From: Eretmocerus hayati
Lineage: Eukaryota > Arthropoda > Insecta > Hymenoptera > Aphelinidae
Length of the DNA stretch: 64,000 nt
Direction: 5' to 3'
Assembly (NCBI GenBank): GCA_029851415.1
Contig: CM056744.1
Span: 16,251,268-16,315,267 of the forward strand
Below are positions 19,991-30,155 of this stretch, piece by piece. Below the pieces are notes generated by a model that saw only the letters and a list, made by a program, of their open reading frames with translations, was not told where the DNA came from and ran no database searches. The first letter of the stretch is position 1, and every line of letters starts with the position of its first letter. A program made the position numbers and the translations under genes.

Positions 19991-22074
19991 GGAATTGACA
20001 CTATTTTGGATTCGTACGAGACGAAAGAGGAGGAAAAAGGCAAAGAATTTCGATATTTTCTTGTTCTAAATCTTGTAGAAGATGATCGAGGACCGTTTTC
20101 ATACATCCCATGTACTCCGACCGGGAATCACTAGTTGGGAGCTAGAAAAAAATATCTAATCATGATAGGCATTGACACTCAAGCATTGGTGAGCTTCCAA
20201 CATAACAGTGAGTTTTAAAAGAGTCGACTGTGAAATATAGACACATAACCGTTCAATTTTTACATGTATTTGTAAACCAGATCGCATCGTCAATCCGCTG
20301 TCCACTTATGGTTTAATATGAGGGAAAATTGATCAATTGATTCACATTTGATAACCCACACATATTCATCTTCTACAACTCTAAATTTTACGTAACCCTC
20401 ATATGAATGAAGGTAAATAGATAGCAAGATACAATACATGACTCACATATTGCGCAAGACAATACAAATTACTCACATTGTGTAACATATATAATCGTTC
20501 GGTTGAGTTTCTCAAAACAAACCAAAAGTGTATGAATGTAAATTTCTGAATCAGAATTCTGAATTATAACGATTATGGTGTGAGAAAAGTATATAATACG
20601 GCAGAGGAAATAAGATTTGAGGAAGTTGGTAATCTGTGCTTCCTCAAATTGATAGTCTACCGTGACTATCCTGACGATTTTTATCTCAACGGAAGGAAGA
20701 CTTATGCATTCTTCCAAATGCTCGAATTGTACTGACGCAAGAGTAGTGAAAAAAAAAATACATATATATATATTTCACTCAAGTGGAAATCTAACATTCT
20801 GTCGTCGTCTCAGCCTCGAACCAATTAAGATTGCGATCGCTTGATTGCGGGCCCGTGCATAGCTCGAAATCAGAATTCTAAGCAATGAAGGAGAGCAGTT
20901 GAAATATATTGGATAGAAAATGATGTACGTGTGAGATGTTGAATCATAGAATTGGGAAAAATCATGCAAAATTTGTCGCAGGATAACTTTGGTAAATGTT
21001 TGAAGCTCAAATTTTAGAATGATTTCGATGATGTAAAAATTCTGATAGGCACTCTAATCTTGCGAATTCAATTATCAGAATGTATTGCATATTCCCACAA
21101 TACGTTGATGAACTTGATAATTTCTTATAAAATTGAGAATTGAACGTGAATCGTCATCGAATCGACAAATTATTGACAGACGGAATGATTTAGATCTTGA
21201 TAATTAATTTCACATTACTATCGACAAAATCAACTCAGATGACGACGACCAATTAGTTTTTTTTTTCTAATTAGCAAAGCGATTTCTTGATGGCTGAAAT
21301 GAATCATTTGGTGCACAGATACTCAGAAGGACGCGAGAAAATTATCTCGAGCTTTAATTGGATGCAAAAAGAGAGTTGAATGAGGTTTTGCGTCATGAAT
21401 GTCTACGTTATCAGTATTTAATTTTGTAATCATGAGGGAAATCTTGTTAACGACTTTACTCGAAGATTCTTCGTTTGGTATAAGACGCGCTGAAGTCTTG
21501 TGTTCACATTGATTTGTTATCTTGATGTGCTTCTTGGCTTTCAGTGAAGATCGTCAAATTTTTACAACACTGCCATAGCTATTTTCTTATATTTTGAGTG
21601 TTTCTCTCAATAGTATCGAATTGATTAGAACATAATTAAAATCGTGCGAAAAACCCTTACAAAATCCATCAGAATTCACCTTTGATAATAGTGGGTATTT
21701 TCGGAAGCCACAAGAATGAAAAAAGAAAGGGTCGATTCCTCAAAAAACCAACTTTGGAGAATTTACTCGAAGTTTCTTCTGTTATCAAATATCTTTCCCT
21801 TCATTAGGTTTGAAATGTTATATTTTCTTGAGAAGGAATAGTCCCAACACATTCCCTCTTGCGTTCGCTTTTTTGCAAATCCATTTTCCAAGCAATTGAC
21901 GAGAGTCGGAGAGTCTATCTTTGGCACATGCGCAGAGGTTTGGGCCCGAAAAATGTGCACTAATCAGCTCAAGTGGAATCCTTTGATTGAAAATCGATAC
22001 ATTCTCACAGAACCTTTCGGATGGACTCAATTGCATCTGTATATTTTTGATAAGACCCGAAATATAATATATAA
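19991..22074. other. Mitf intron 3, central part, nothing recognisable
   Basis: AT-rich intronic DNA with a short TA run near 20762. No supported exon, RNA or inverted repeat was found. Confidence 0.45.
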
Positions 22075-22250
22075 GTAGCTGCTTTATTGGGTTTTGGGAA
22101 TGAATCCTTTTCTCACAGGATTCTCGGCCCGAGCATCGCGGCACTTGCGAGTTTGATTGGGAGTAGCTGCTTTATTGGGTTTTGGGAATAAATCCTTTTC
22201 TCACAGGATTCTCGGCCCGAGCATCGCGGCACTCGCGAGTTTGATTGTCT
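22075..22250. repeat. Two tandem copies of an 88-bp unit
   Basis: The unit beginning GTAGCTGCTTTATTGGGTTT occurs at 22075 and again at 22163, nearly identical (one G/A, one T/C difference and a small end change). It includes TCTCGGCCCGAGCATCGCGG. A more diverged third copy may follow at about 22300-22370. The near-identity points to a recent duplication. Confidence 0.92.
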
Positions 22251-22607
22251 TTCTTGTTTTTAGCACTCATTAAGTTTTCGACAGAATTTTCGCTCCAAGA
22301 ATCTGAGAATTCGCGAGGTCAGTTGTCTTCCTATAGGTTTTGAGAGTGATTCTTGTTCACGAGAGAATTAAAAACCTGACAACTAACAAGAACCGATAAG
22401 ACTTGGGTTTGCACATATATTGAGTAAGTCATGAGTTTTTCTTTTCATCACAACAAAATGGACTGGTAAACAAGCAGATCTTGGCCGTTCTCATTTGATT
22501 TACACTTCTTTTGTAGAAAATATAAGATTTGACAGTGATGAATTCTCCTAAATTTTCTCGTGCAATTTTGACTTCTTATGAAACATCGTTATCCTTGATT
22601 TTCTCTG

Positions 22608-22672
22608 GCCTCACAAGGGGGCGCAGCACGTTATTTTGCCCAGGGGCGCGGAGCTGTCCGGAGCCGGCCCTG
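22608..22672. mobile_element. Remnant of a hAT-like element end
   Basis: A short GC-rich patch in AT-rich DNA, whose reverse complement begins CAGGGCCGGCTCCGGACAGC and continues with CGCGCCCCTGGGC. CAGGG-starting ends with this GCCGGCTC pattern are typical of non-autonomous hAT elements. Only one end is present. Identification is by recalled pattern only. Confidence 0.35.
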
Positions 22673-23208
22673 TCTTTACTGAATGAATGAGACGACTCGT
22701 CTATTACGAATTATTAGAGTGACTGTGTGCGTTCCAGAAATCTGAAAAATTCTTATTGTGTTGCATAACTGATGGAAAATGCATGTATTGCCCTGTGAAA
22801 TCTGATGAGAATGTCGAATAAAAAGTTTGAGATATTGACCGTTTCCGTGAGGTGCTTTCTTCGGGAATCATTCATAGGCAGTTTTCAGAATCTAAAGTGG
22901 AAAATTTTGGACCGTATGTGCCAAGAATCTATCAGCTTAACATCATATTTTGCAGAGTTCAAACTCGTAATGATATCAAAATACACTCTATTCATTGCTA
23001 ATTGATTTACTCCCTGCTTAGTGAATAATATACCCTCAGTCCCTTATGAACATTAAAAAAAAAAAAAAATACTAAAATATCAGCAAAAATCCAGGAATTT
23101 CTAAATCCAAATTCCGGCAGAATTAAACATCTTCATTCATCACCCAAAATACAGTATATGCAATTAGATTAAACAAAAATCTCAAAAAAGCACGAGTGTT
23201 CAACTTAC

Positions 23209-23488
23209 TTTTCTATGCTCATGTCTGGCTTTAGCGTAAGAGTTAATGAGGTTGGCCGACGACGAGGGCCATCCAAAATCCGTAACTGGCAGTCCATGTG
23301 CTTTTGCTTGAAGTTCAAGCTCTTGTATACGCAATAGTAGCCTCCTATTTTGATGCTCAAGCTGCTTTTGCCTCAATTCGCTCTGTTTCATCCTTGTGAG
23401 TTCATTTTTTAGCAGCTTTATGTATTCCACTGACGATTTGAGTATCGTACCCTTGTTTGGTCTAACGTCTCTGACTATCTCGTAGTAT
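23209..23488 (-). CDS. Mitf: Mitf exon: helix 2 and leucine zipper
   Basis: The minus-strand acceptor TTTTCAG precedes 23488; the GTAAGT donor follows 23209. The first base completes a Pro codon; 93 codons follow and end in phase 0. The start, [20 protein letters not shown], gives the end of the HLH loop and helix 2. [15 protein letters not shown] leads into the zipper with [19 protein letters not shown], almost the vertebrate MITF zipper, then QAKAHGL, another family hallmark. Compared with vertebrate MITF the loop is about six residues longer; I recall this as an insect feature. This part mediates dimerisation among MiT/TFE proteins and places the basic region on E-box/CLEAR DNA sites. Confidence 0.97.
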
Positions 23489-23611
23489 CTGAAAATTAAG
23501 AAATTAAGACTTTAATTTCAGATTGAGAATTCAAGATTCAAAATTTCCAAAGTTGAACTAGACGTTCGTTCCATAGAAGCGATTAGAATTTTTATGGACT
23601 TTCTTATGAGA

Positions 23612-24723
23612 TACAGTTCCTACCATAAATAATGGAACTCGTAGGGTCTCACTCAAACAGTGATATTTCCAATTTGATTGGTTGTACGGAAATTCTGAGA
23701 AGAGTACTTTGAAGAGCATAAAGAAATCTATTAATTCATGGGTTTTGATGTTTTTTTACGTGCTTTCTAAGTGCCCGTACACGTGTTTGAAAATGACAAA
23801 AAATTCTCCTTTAATCAATCACCTACGATTTTGACGGGAGTGATCCGATCACAAAAATACTCACGGGGTTTTGTAGATCGTTCAAAAATCTAAAAATTCA
23901 GGCTTTCGTGAAATTTTCGTACGACCCTCCCCGTCTGACCGAGCGTCTGACTTACGGGCTCCGAAAGAAAACTTTGTACTAACATAAGGTGTTTATGGAG
24001 ATACCGAGCCTGGCACCTGGTTAATTTTCTCTCGCTCTATTTTGGGGCAGAATTGGATTAAAAGAATATCATGGCACATGATTTCGACGTAAAATGATCT
24101 CATCTTTCAAAATATTCCATCAGATTTTATCTCAAATGTAACCTATAGGAGCAAAATACGAAATGTATCAATTTTCACATAAAATTTCAAGAAATCGTTG
24201 CTACCTCAAATCTTAGACAAAATCTGATGAAATATTCTGAAAGGTGAGGCCATTTCCCGTTGAAATCATGTGCCATGATATTTTTCTAATTCGATTTTGC
24301 CCCTGAATAGAGCGAGAGATAATTGAACAGGTGCCAGGCTCGGTATCTCCTTAAGCACCCTATGTTAATACAAAGTTTTCTTTCGGAGCTCGTAAGTCAG
24401 ACGAGAAGGGTCGTAAAAAAATTTTACAGAGGACCAAATTTTAAGATTTTTGAATGATCTACAAGATTATGTAAGTATTTTTGTGATCGAATCACTCCCT
24501 TCAAAATTGTAGGTGATTGATTGAAGGAGAATTTTTTCTGCTTTTCAACTACGTGTACGGGTACTTAAAAAGCACCTAAAAAATTATCAGAACCCATGAA
24601 TTGATAGATTTTTTCGTGTTCTTCTGAACCCTTCTATCAGAATTTCCGTACGACCAATCAAATTGGAAATATCACTGTTTGAGTGAGACGCTACGTGTTC
24701 CATTATTCATGGTAGGGACTGTA
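23612..24723. mobile_element. Foldback element with arms of about 500 bp, beside a Mitf acceptor
   Basis: The left end TACAGTTCCTACCATAAATA and the reverse complement of the right end (TACAGTCCCTACCATGAATA) match, and the arms continue inward: TGATATTTCCAATTTGATTG, TCCTTTAATCAATCACCTAC, AGTTTTC/GAAAACT, ACCGAGCCTGGCACCTG and AATCTGATGAAATATT words all recur inverted. There is only a small centre near 24170. No open frame for a transposase. It lies in Mitf intron 2, starting 123 bases upstream (in Mitf orientation) of the splice acceptor at 23489. Confidence 0.9.
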
Positions 24724-24824
24724 ATTTGTATCACTGTATGAAGAGATCGGTCCCGAGATGTGTGTTTTTCACAAGAATAATTTATCTTTTCATTAAATTC
24801 ATTAATGTGACTTGTCAATTTCAG

Positions 24825-24947
24825 AGCGATTTATTGGATTCGTATCATGACATGTCCAGCGGGTATTTCTGTCATAAAGATGAAATACCAAATATCTATG
24901 ATTGCTGTGAATTCATATCCGAGAAAGTAGTACCATTCTTCCATTAA
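24825..24947 (+). other. Exon-like open segment, unidentified
   Basis: A good acceptor (TTGTCAATTTCAG) is followed by 40 codons to TAA with three Cys (FCHK, then a CC pair) and a hydrophobic/acidic end. It could be the last exon of a small nested plus-strand gene in Mitf intron 2, or chance. No partner exon was found, because the foldback element lies immediately upstream. Confidence 0.2.
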
Positions 24948-26292
24948 GAATTAAGTGATGAAGGTCTCCACTCAAATTCATCCTGCTTTGTAATATCAGC
25001 ATCACATTCATTCAAGCAAACAGATAAAATCACACCATCGAAAAGTTGCAAAAATTTTAAGATAAAAATAAAATGGGAGGACAACTCTCAGACTGTAGAA
25101 TGAAAACGTCCATAACCGTCATAAACTTCATAGAAACGGTCCAATTTTGAAGAACAGCATGAGACACTCGAAGAATACACATTCAAAAGACGTATGACTG
25201 AAGAACTTCCTGAGAAAATAAATTCTGAATTCAACAGATCAATAAGATTTAATTTTTCTAGAATTTTGCAACCAAATGAATCAAATTTGATACATTGAAT
25301 AATGAAATAATTTATGATAGAAATTATCGTCGGAGTAGGATTATCTTGTAGGCATTGAGAGTGAATGAGAGACGAAAGTCTCAAAGTGTGTCTGACCTGA
25401 CCTCCACTGCTACTACTTGCTTTTTCATACGCTCACAAACAGACTCTTGTACCGATTTTTTTTATCCTCATTCGTAAAGAAGATTCTGATAAAAAAACTC
25501 AGATCACACTTTCTATGCAGATTTTTTATAATCCAAGATGTTAGAGATAGTTGAATGAGATTGTCGGCTGAAGATCATAAGAGATAATCTCTGGTGATTC
25601 TTGAAAAGCCTTGGTTCTTCGAATCCCAAGGAATACTTGAATTTCTTATTGCTGGAAAAATACGTCGGCAATACTTTCGATTAACACTCAAGAGCTAAGA
25701 TAATTGAAATCTCAATCCTCTCATATGATAGTGAAAATCGTCGTTTGTTTCTTTATAACAGAGATTATCAATGATTTTCTTATGTTTGAAAGTTGTCAAT
25801 GGGTAAAACTTGTTATTTAATGTTCTTCAATGAGATTCATTTGATTTGACGATTATCCCCGATGTTTTCAATAAAAATCCAAATCATTGGGGTCAATGAA
25901 ATCATCACCTTTCTAGACTAGCAAAGTTGCATATTCTATACGTTCATCCAAATAAAATTGCTTGGATCAGTAGACTATCCATTCGATATATTCCCCAGAA
26001 TCTACTTAAATCCAACTCCGACAAGATAAAACAGATTAAATCAATATATTATTATGACTCGATATCTCAAAATCCTGCAATCGTATGATGGCAAACAACG
26101 ACTGGTTTCGATTCGATCAATCATTTTGTCATCGAAACCTTCCCAAGACATACCTTGGCAGATGAAATCTTGGTAGGAGAAAGATGTATTGATCATATTA
26201 TGACTAGACTCTGATGCCCCCCCCCTTGACCCTATCAGAAATTGCAGGATACTGATAAATGAGAATAGTATAATTTCCGTACTGAGCCCGGT
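24948..26292. other. Mitf intron 2 segment, nothing recognisable
   Basis: AT-rich. The minus-strand frame 25088-25384 (98 residues) has no known domain and no splice context, and is not called. Confidence 0.45.
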
Positions 26293-26456
26293 AGCCCATT
26301 TTGGGCACTAGGACAGTTTGTCTGTCGAGCGAAGCGAGACAGACATGTCCTCCAGTGCCCAAAATGGGCTTGCAAGCGAAGTGAGGATATATTTTTTCAT
26401 TACGAGAACCCAAAAATCCTATTTAAACGCGGCATTTTTAGATTAGAGTAATGAAA
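26293..26456 (+). repeat. Dispersed hairpin-containing repeat, copy 2 (complete palindrome)
   Basis: The outer arms GCCCATTTTGGGCAC (26293-26307) and GTGCCCAAAATGGGC (26356-26370) are perfect reverse complements and extend into TAGGACA / TGTCCTC. The inner arms are GTCTGTC / GACAGAC around GAGCGAAGCGA. The rest (to about 26456) matches copy 1 at 1065-1221 closely. This more complete copy shows that the element has a nested-hairpin head and a simple tail. Confidence 0.85.
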
Positions 26457-28185
26457 AATTATTTAGAGGGCCGACTGTTTTTCAGATTTCTCTTCTACGG
26501 CCTTATGACCAAATTGCTATCAGAATTTTGAGCTATTTAGACTTCTGTCAGATGAATTCCTGAAATATGCCTATCGGTAACAAGGTCAAGCAGGAGTTAC
26601 CGATTCCAGAGATGGCACAAAATCTAATGACTGAGGGGATGATTTCCTCTGATATAATTGAAAAACATTAGAGATTGTTTATAATGAATGTTTTAAATCG
26701 AGTCAAGTTTGATTCAAATAGTTTTCATGGACTTCTCGAATAAAACACAGTCCGAGTAATTTTCTTGGTCATCTCGTTGCATTATGGAATTCTATTCACT
26801 CATCAGGAGATACAATTCATCCGATGGGAATATTTCCCTCACAATCTCATTAAAAATTTTAATTTTAATGAATTCTTACATCAAAAGGATTACAACGGAA
26901 TTCATTCCAAAGTCCATAACTATCGAAAAAAACATTCCTTCCTGAAAGTGTGAAATAAATCATAATCCTTTCAAAGAACCAAATCAAGTATTGCAACAGT
27001 AAAGATATTCTTTCATTCGAAATAACACTTTACAAGCCACCTGAAAAAAAATCCCCAACTTTTATTGTCTCCCCTCGACTCTTGTACCGTTTCTCTAGAA
27101 GAAGGAGACAGGGAATTAAGAGGAAAGAAAAAATTTCCAGTATAGTAGGAGGAGAAGGAAAAGGAGTAGAGGCTAAGCAAGTTTGTATCGGAAAGGAGTG
27201 CTCTACGATACTTGGCCGTGTGGAAATTGCTTTAGCTTTGTTATTGAGCTGCCCTTTGTGCAGCTGAGTCTCCACGTTTTCCCCTTGTGTAACTCTCTTT
27301 CTCACTTTCTTTCTTTACCTTTATATATCTATTTTCTTCTTCAAAATGGACAAGTTGATTGATGCAGCTCCTCAATCTACTAATTAGACTTTCCCAAAGT
27401 TGCTACAGACTTAAAAAAAGAAGATGGTGAGTTGATGTAGAAAACTTTTTTATCTGCAATGTTTGGAAGGTATTGGTTATATATAGGTTTGGTTGTTGTT
27501 AGGTTAACGAGCAAAGTGTACGTCAACTTTTTTGTAATGATTATTACACAATGATGCGATTAATTAGTACATTCTGTCGTGTCGTGAGTATTGAAGGAAA
27601 AATAATGTCATGAGTTTCTTTCACATATTCAAGACTGGATTTGACGGGAATGAGATCCCATCAATTGAATTTTGAGGGAAGAAGGTCTTCGTATGAAATT
27701 GCTCCTTAGTATTCATGAATTTAGTCATATGATGTCCATTCCCCAGCTGGTAATCGTAGATTTGTTGAGACAAACTATTACAATTTTTGGTTTCCATGGT
27801 CATAATAGCCCATTCATTCGCGATTTCAGGTGGTTTCCTACAAATTGGAATAGTTCTGTCGTAACCCCACTTTTCGAAATGTTCGGAGTGTTTGAATCTC
27901 TAAACTATTCAACCCAAATTCCGACAGAGGCTTAGTTCTAGCCTGACCCTAGTCTATTGGAAAAATCAGATTCCTACTATCTGTACATGTATATGAGTAT
28001 TTCTGCGGAAATTCCGATATTTTAAGGTCGAAAATGTGCCAACCTCGAGTCTCACTTTCGAAGGTTTCAAGATGTATTTTTCGTCTTTTTGAAACATATA
28101 AAGTCTGAATAAACTCGCGCACGGATGGAAATTTTCTCTCTCACCAGTACCATGAGGATAACATGGAGAGACGCGAGAGCGTGTC
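26457..28185. other. Mitf intron 2 segment, no supported gene
   Basis: Open frames at 26765-26953 and 27672-27935 follow or contain acceptor-like TTTCAG or CATCAG words but have no recognisable protein family. A purine-rich stretch (GGAGGAGAAGGAAAAGGAG) lies near 27147. Confidence 0.4.
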
Positions 28186-28745
28186 ACGGACCTGACATTT
28201 TGGCACTAAAATTGATCTCACGGCCAAACGGTATGACTTACAGTTGGGATTTGAAGGAGGTTCATTTGGCCACCGAATACTTTGTAAAAAAAATTGACTA
28301 GGACCTCCCGGGTCATGCGTTTAAGGGTCGCACAGTAGCGCACGGACCTGACATGAAAATATAGCAAAACTAGATTTTGCTGGAAAGACTGCTCTGCAAA
28401 GTGGGAAAATAAATTTTTTTCGATCCTTTGAGGCATTAAAAAGTTGCGCCTGACGATTTACTCTAAGAATAAGTTGGTGCGGAAAAGTCTAGGATGAGGC
28501 AAATTCACTTTTATCGAGGAAAACTGAGCGAGTAAAATTTTAAGTAAAATTGCGCCACAAAATGTATGTGCTCAGCGCACACCCAAAAAGTGATCTTTGG
28601 GCCCTCATAGCAATGGAATTTGGTGCTTAATACCATCAAATTCGATAAGTTTGCCCGCCCAAAATCCGAGCGAGCCTCTCAGTGGTGCTATACACTCACA
28701 GAGGTCGAAAAAATGGAAATCCGCAGCTCACGGATCTGACATTTT
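28186..28745. repeat. Scattered repeats of a CACGGACCTGACATTTTG word
   Basis: The word occurs near 28184 and 28728 (one mismatch) and, shortened, near 28340. The intervening DNA shares GCGCCA, AAAAAGTG and GGGTC fragments. This looks like an old, diverged repeat element of which no ends were found. Confidence 0.35.
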
Positions 28746-29278
28746 GACCCCTTTTTCGATGATAACTTCTTCTGACGACCCTGGATCACCAAACTAACGA
28801 TTGCGCCAAAAAGAGCACCAAAAAGATGTCGAAAAAAAACCTGTACGAATTTTTTCCCAAGCATTTTAAGGGTTCGTACAAGGTGGCACACATTATTTCA
28901 AAGTTTCCACAGAACTACTCATATAACGGGAGACAGACAGCCACAAACATAGACATTTTTGTCTTATTAGGGACTTATTTGTGACTTTACGACGGTATTA
29001 GGTAAAGATTGTCTCACGGCTGAGACAGAAAATGATCAGGCCTCGTCAAAAAACTTCCGAGTATGTTGTCATCCATTACAGTTCTAAATATGGAGGTTCA
29101 TGAGAATCCTACAGATCAAACAGGATGAAGTCAAAGAAAACGTGTTTTCCCATAGGCCCACAATTTGAAATTACGGTCGAGTTAGGATGCTCTGAACATT
29201 TTAACAAGTAACATATGGTCTTTTAAAATTTCAACTGACTTATACTTACCAACTCTGTGCGCCAAATGATACAAGCTA

Positions 29279-30153
29279 CACTACCGGTCAAAAGTTCAAG
29301 CTCACCCAAATTTTTTTTTTTTTATTCTGTGAGATGCACCACTCGGCTCTTATTGACCCTACAGAGGGGTTCATCTGGGCTCATTGATATTTACGAACTT
29401 CAAGGTGGCATCATTCGTCTCTTTATTCTCACGAACTCGGACCTTACAAATCTTACTCTGGCGGAGTTTGAATTTTGACAACATTCGAGAGGATCTTTTG
29501 ACTCGTGCAAGTTTCAGAGACATGTATGTTTTGGTATGTGCAAGGCTATAGCTTCGAAATCCGCTCTTAAATGTCTTTTCACGCCACTCCTAACTTGAGC
29601 TATGATATTTCCTGTGGGAAAAGAATTTCTGCAAAAACTGGCACGCAAATACAAAAAAAAAGCCAAAGGAATGCGTTTTATAAGGAATGTAATCTTAGTT
29701 TCCAGTATCTGCTTTCTCTACTATGATTCCAAAAACGGGAAACTTGTTAAATATTCCGCAAAAAGTAAATTTTCTGGTCAATTGAGATGAGGAGTGTTAG
29801 TTTTTTCGAGAAGACTCTCATCAAAGAATTGCTATCGCTCGGACTAGGAGTAACGTAAAACGACGTTCCAAAATGAATTTCAAAGCTTTAGACTTAAAGT
29901 CTTAGGCATCACAAGTCCCATACCAAAACGTTCACGTGCCTCTAATTTGCAGGAGCTAGAAATCTCTCTCGAGAATCCTCGAAATTTTCTCGATCCAAGA
30001 TTGGCAGGATTAAAATTCGTGTGGATGAACACGGATGATGTCATCAAAATGAGCCCAGGTATAAAGTCCTCTGGAGTAGAACCAAGTGGATCGGCTCACA
30101 AAATTGACATCAATGTTTTTGGTGAGCTCAAAGTCAAATTTTGACCGAGAGTG
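29279..30153. mobile_element. Mariner-like inverted-repeat element, copy A, 875 bp
   Basis: Bounded by TA on each side (29277-29278 and 30154-30155), as expected for Tc1/mariner target duplication. The left end CACTACCGGTCAAAAGTTCA matches the reverse complement of the right end (CACTCTCGGTCAAAATTTGA). The arms keep matching inward through GAGCTCACC, ACTCGGCTC and TGGGCTCATT words. Same family as the copies at 61319 and 63260. No transposase frame; non-autonomous. Confidence 0.88.
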
Positions 30154-30155
30154 TA

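Noticed and set aside
26765..27935. Exon-like segments after acceptor-like words (26807-26953 and 27831-27935)
   Set aside because: Short TTTCAG- or CATCAG-preceded frames arise often by chance in AT-rich introns; no matching partner exon or family was found.
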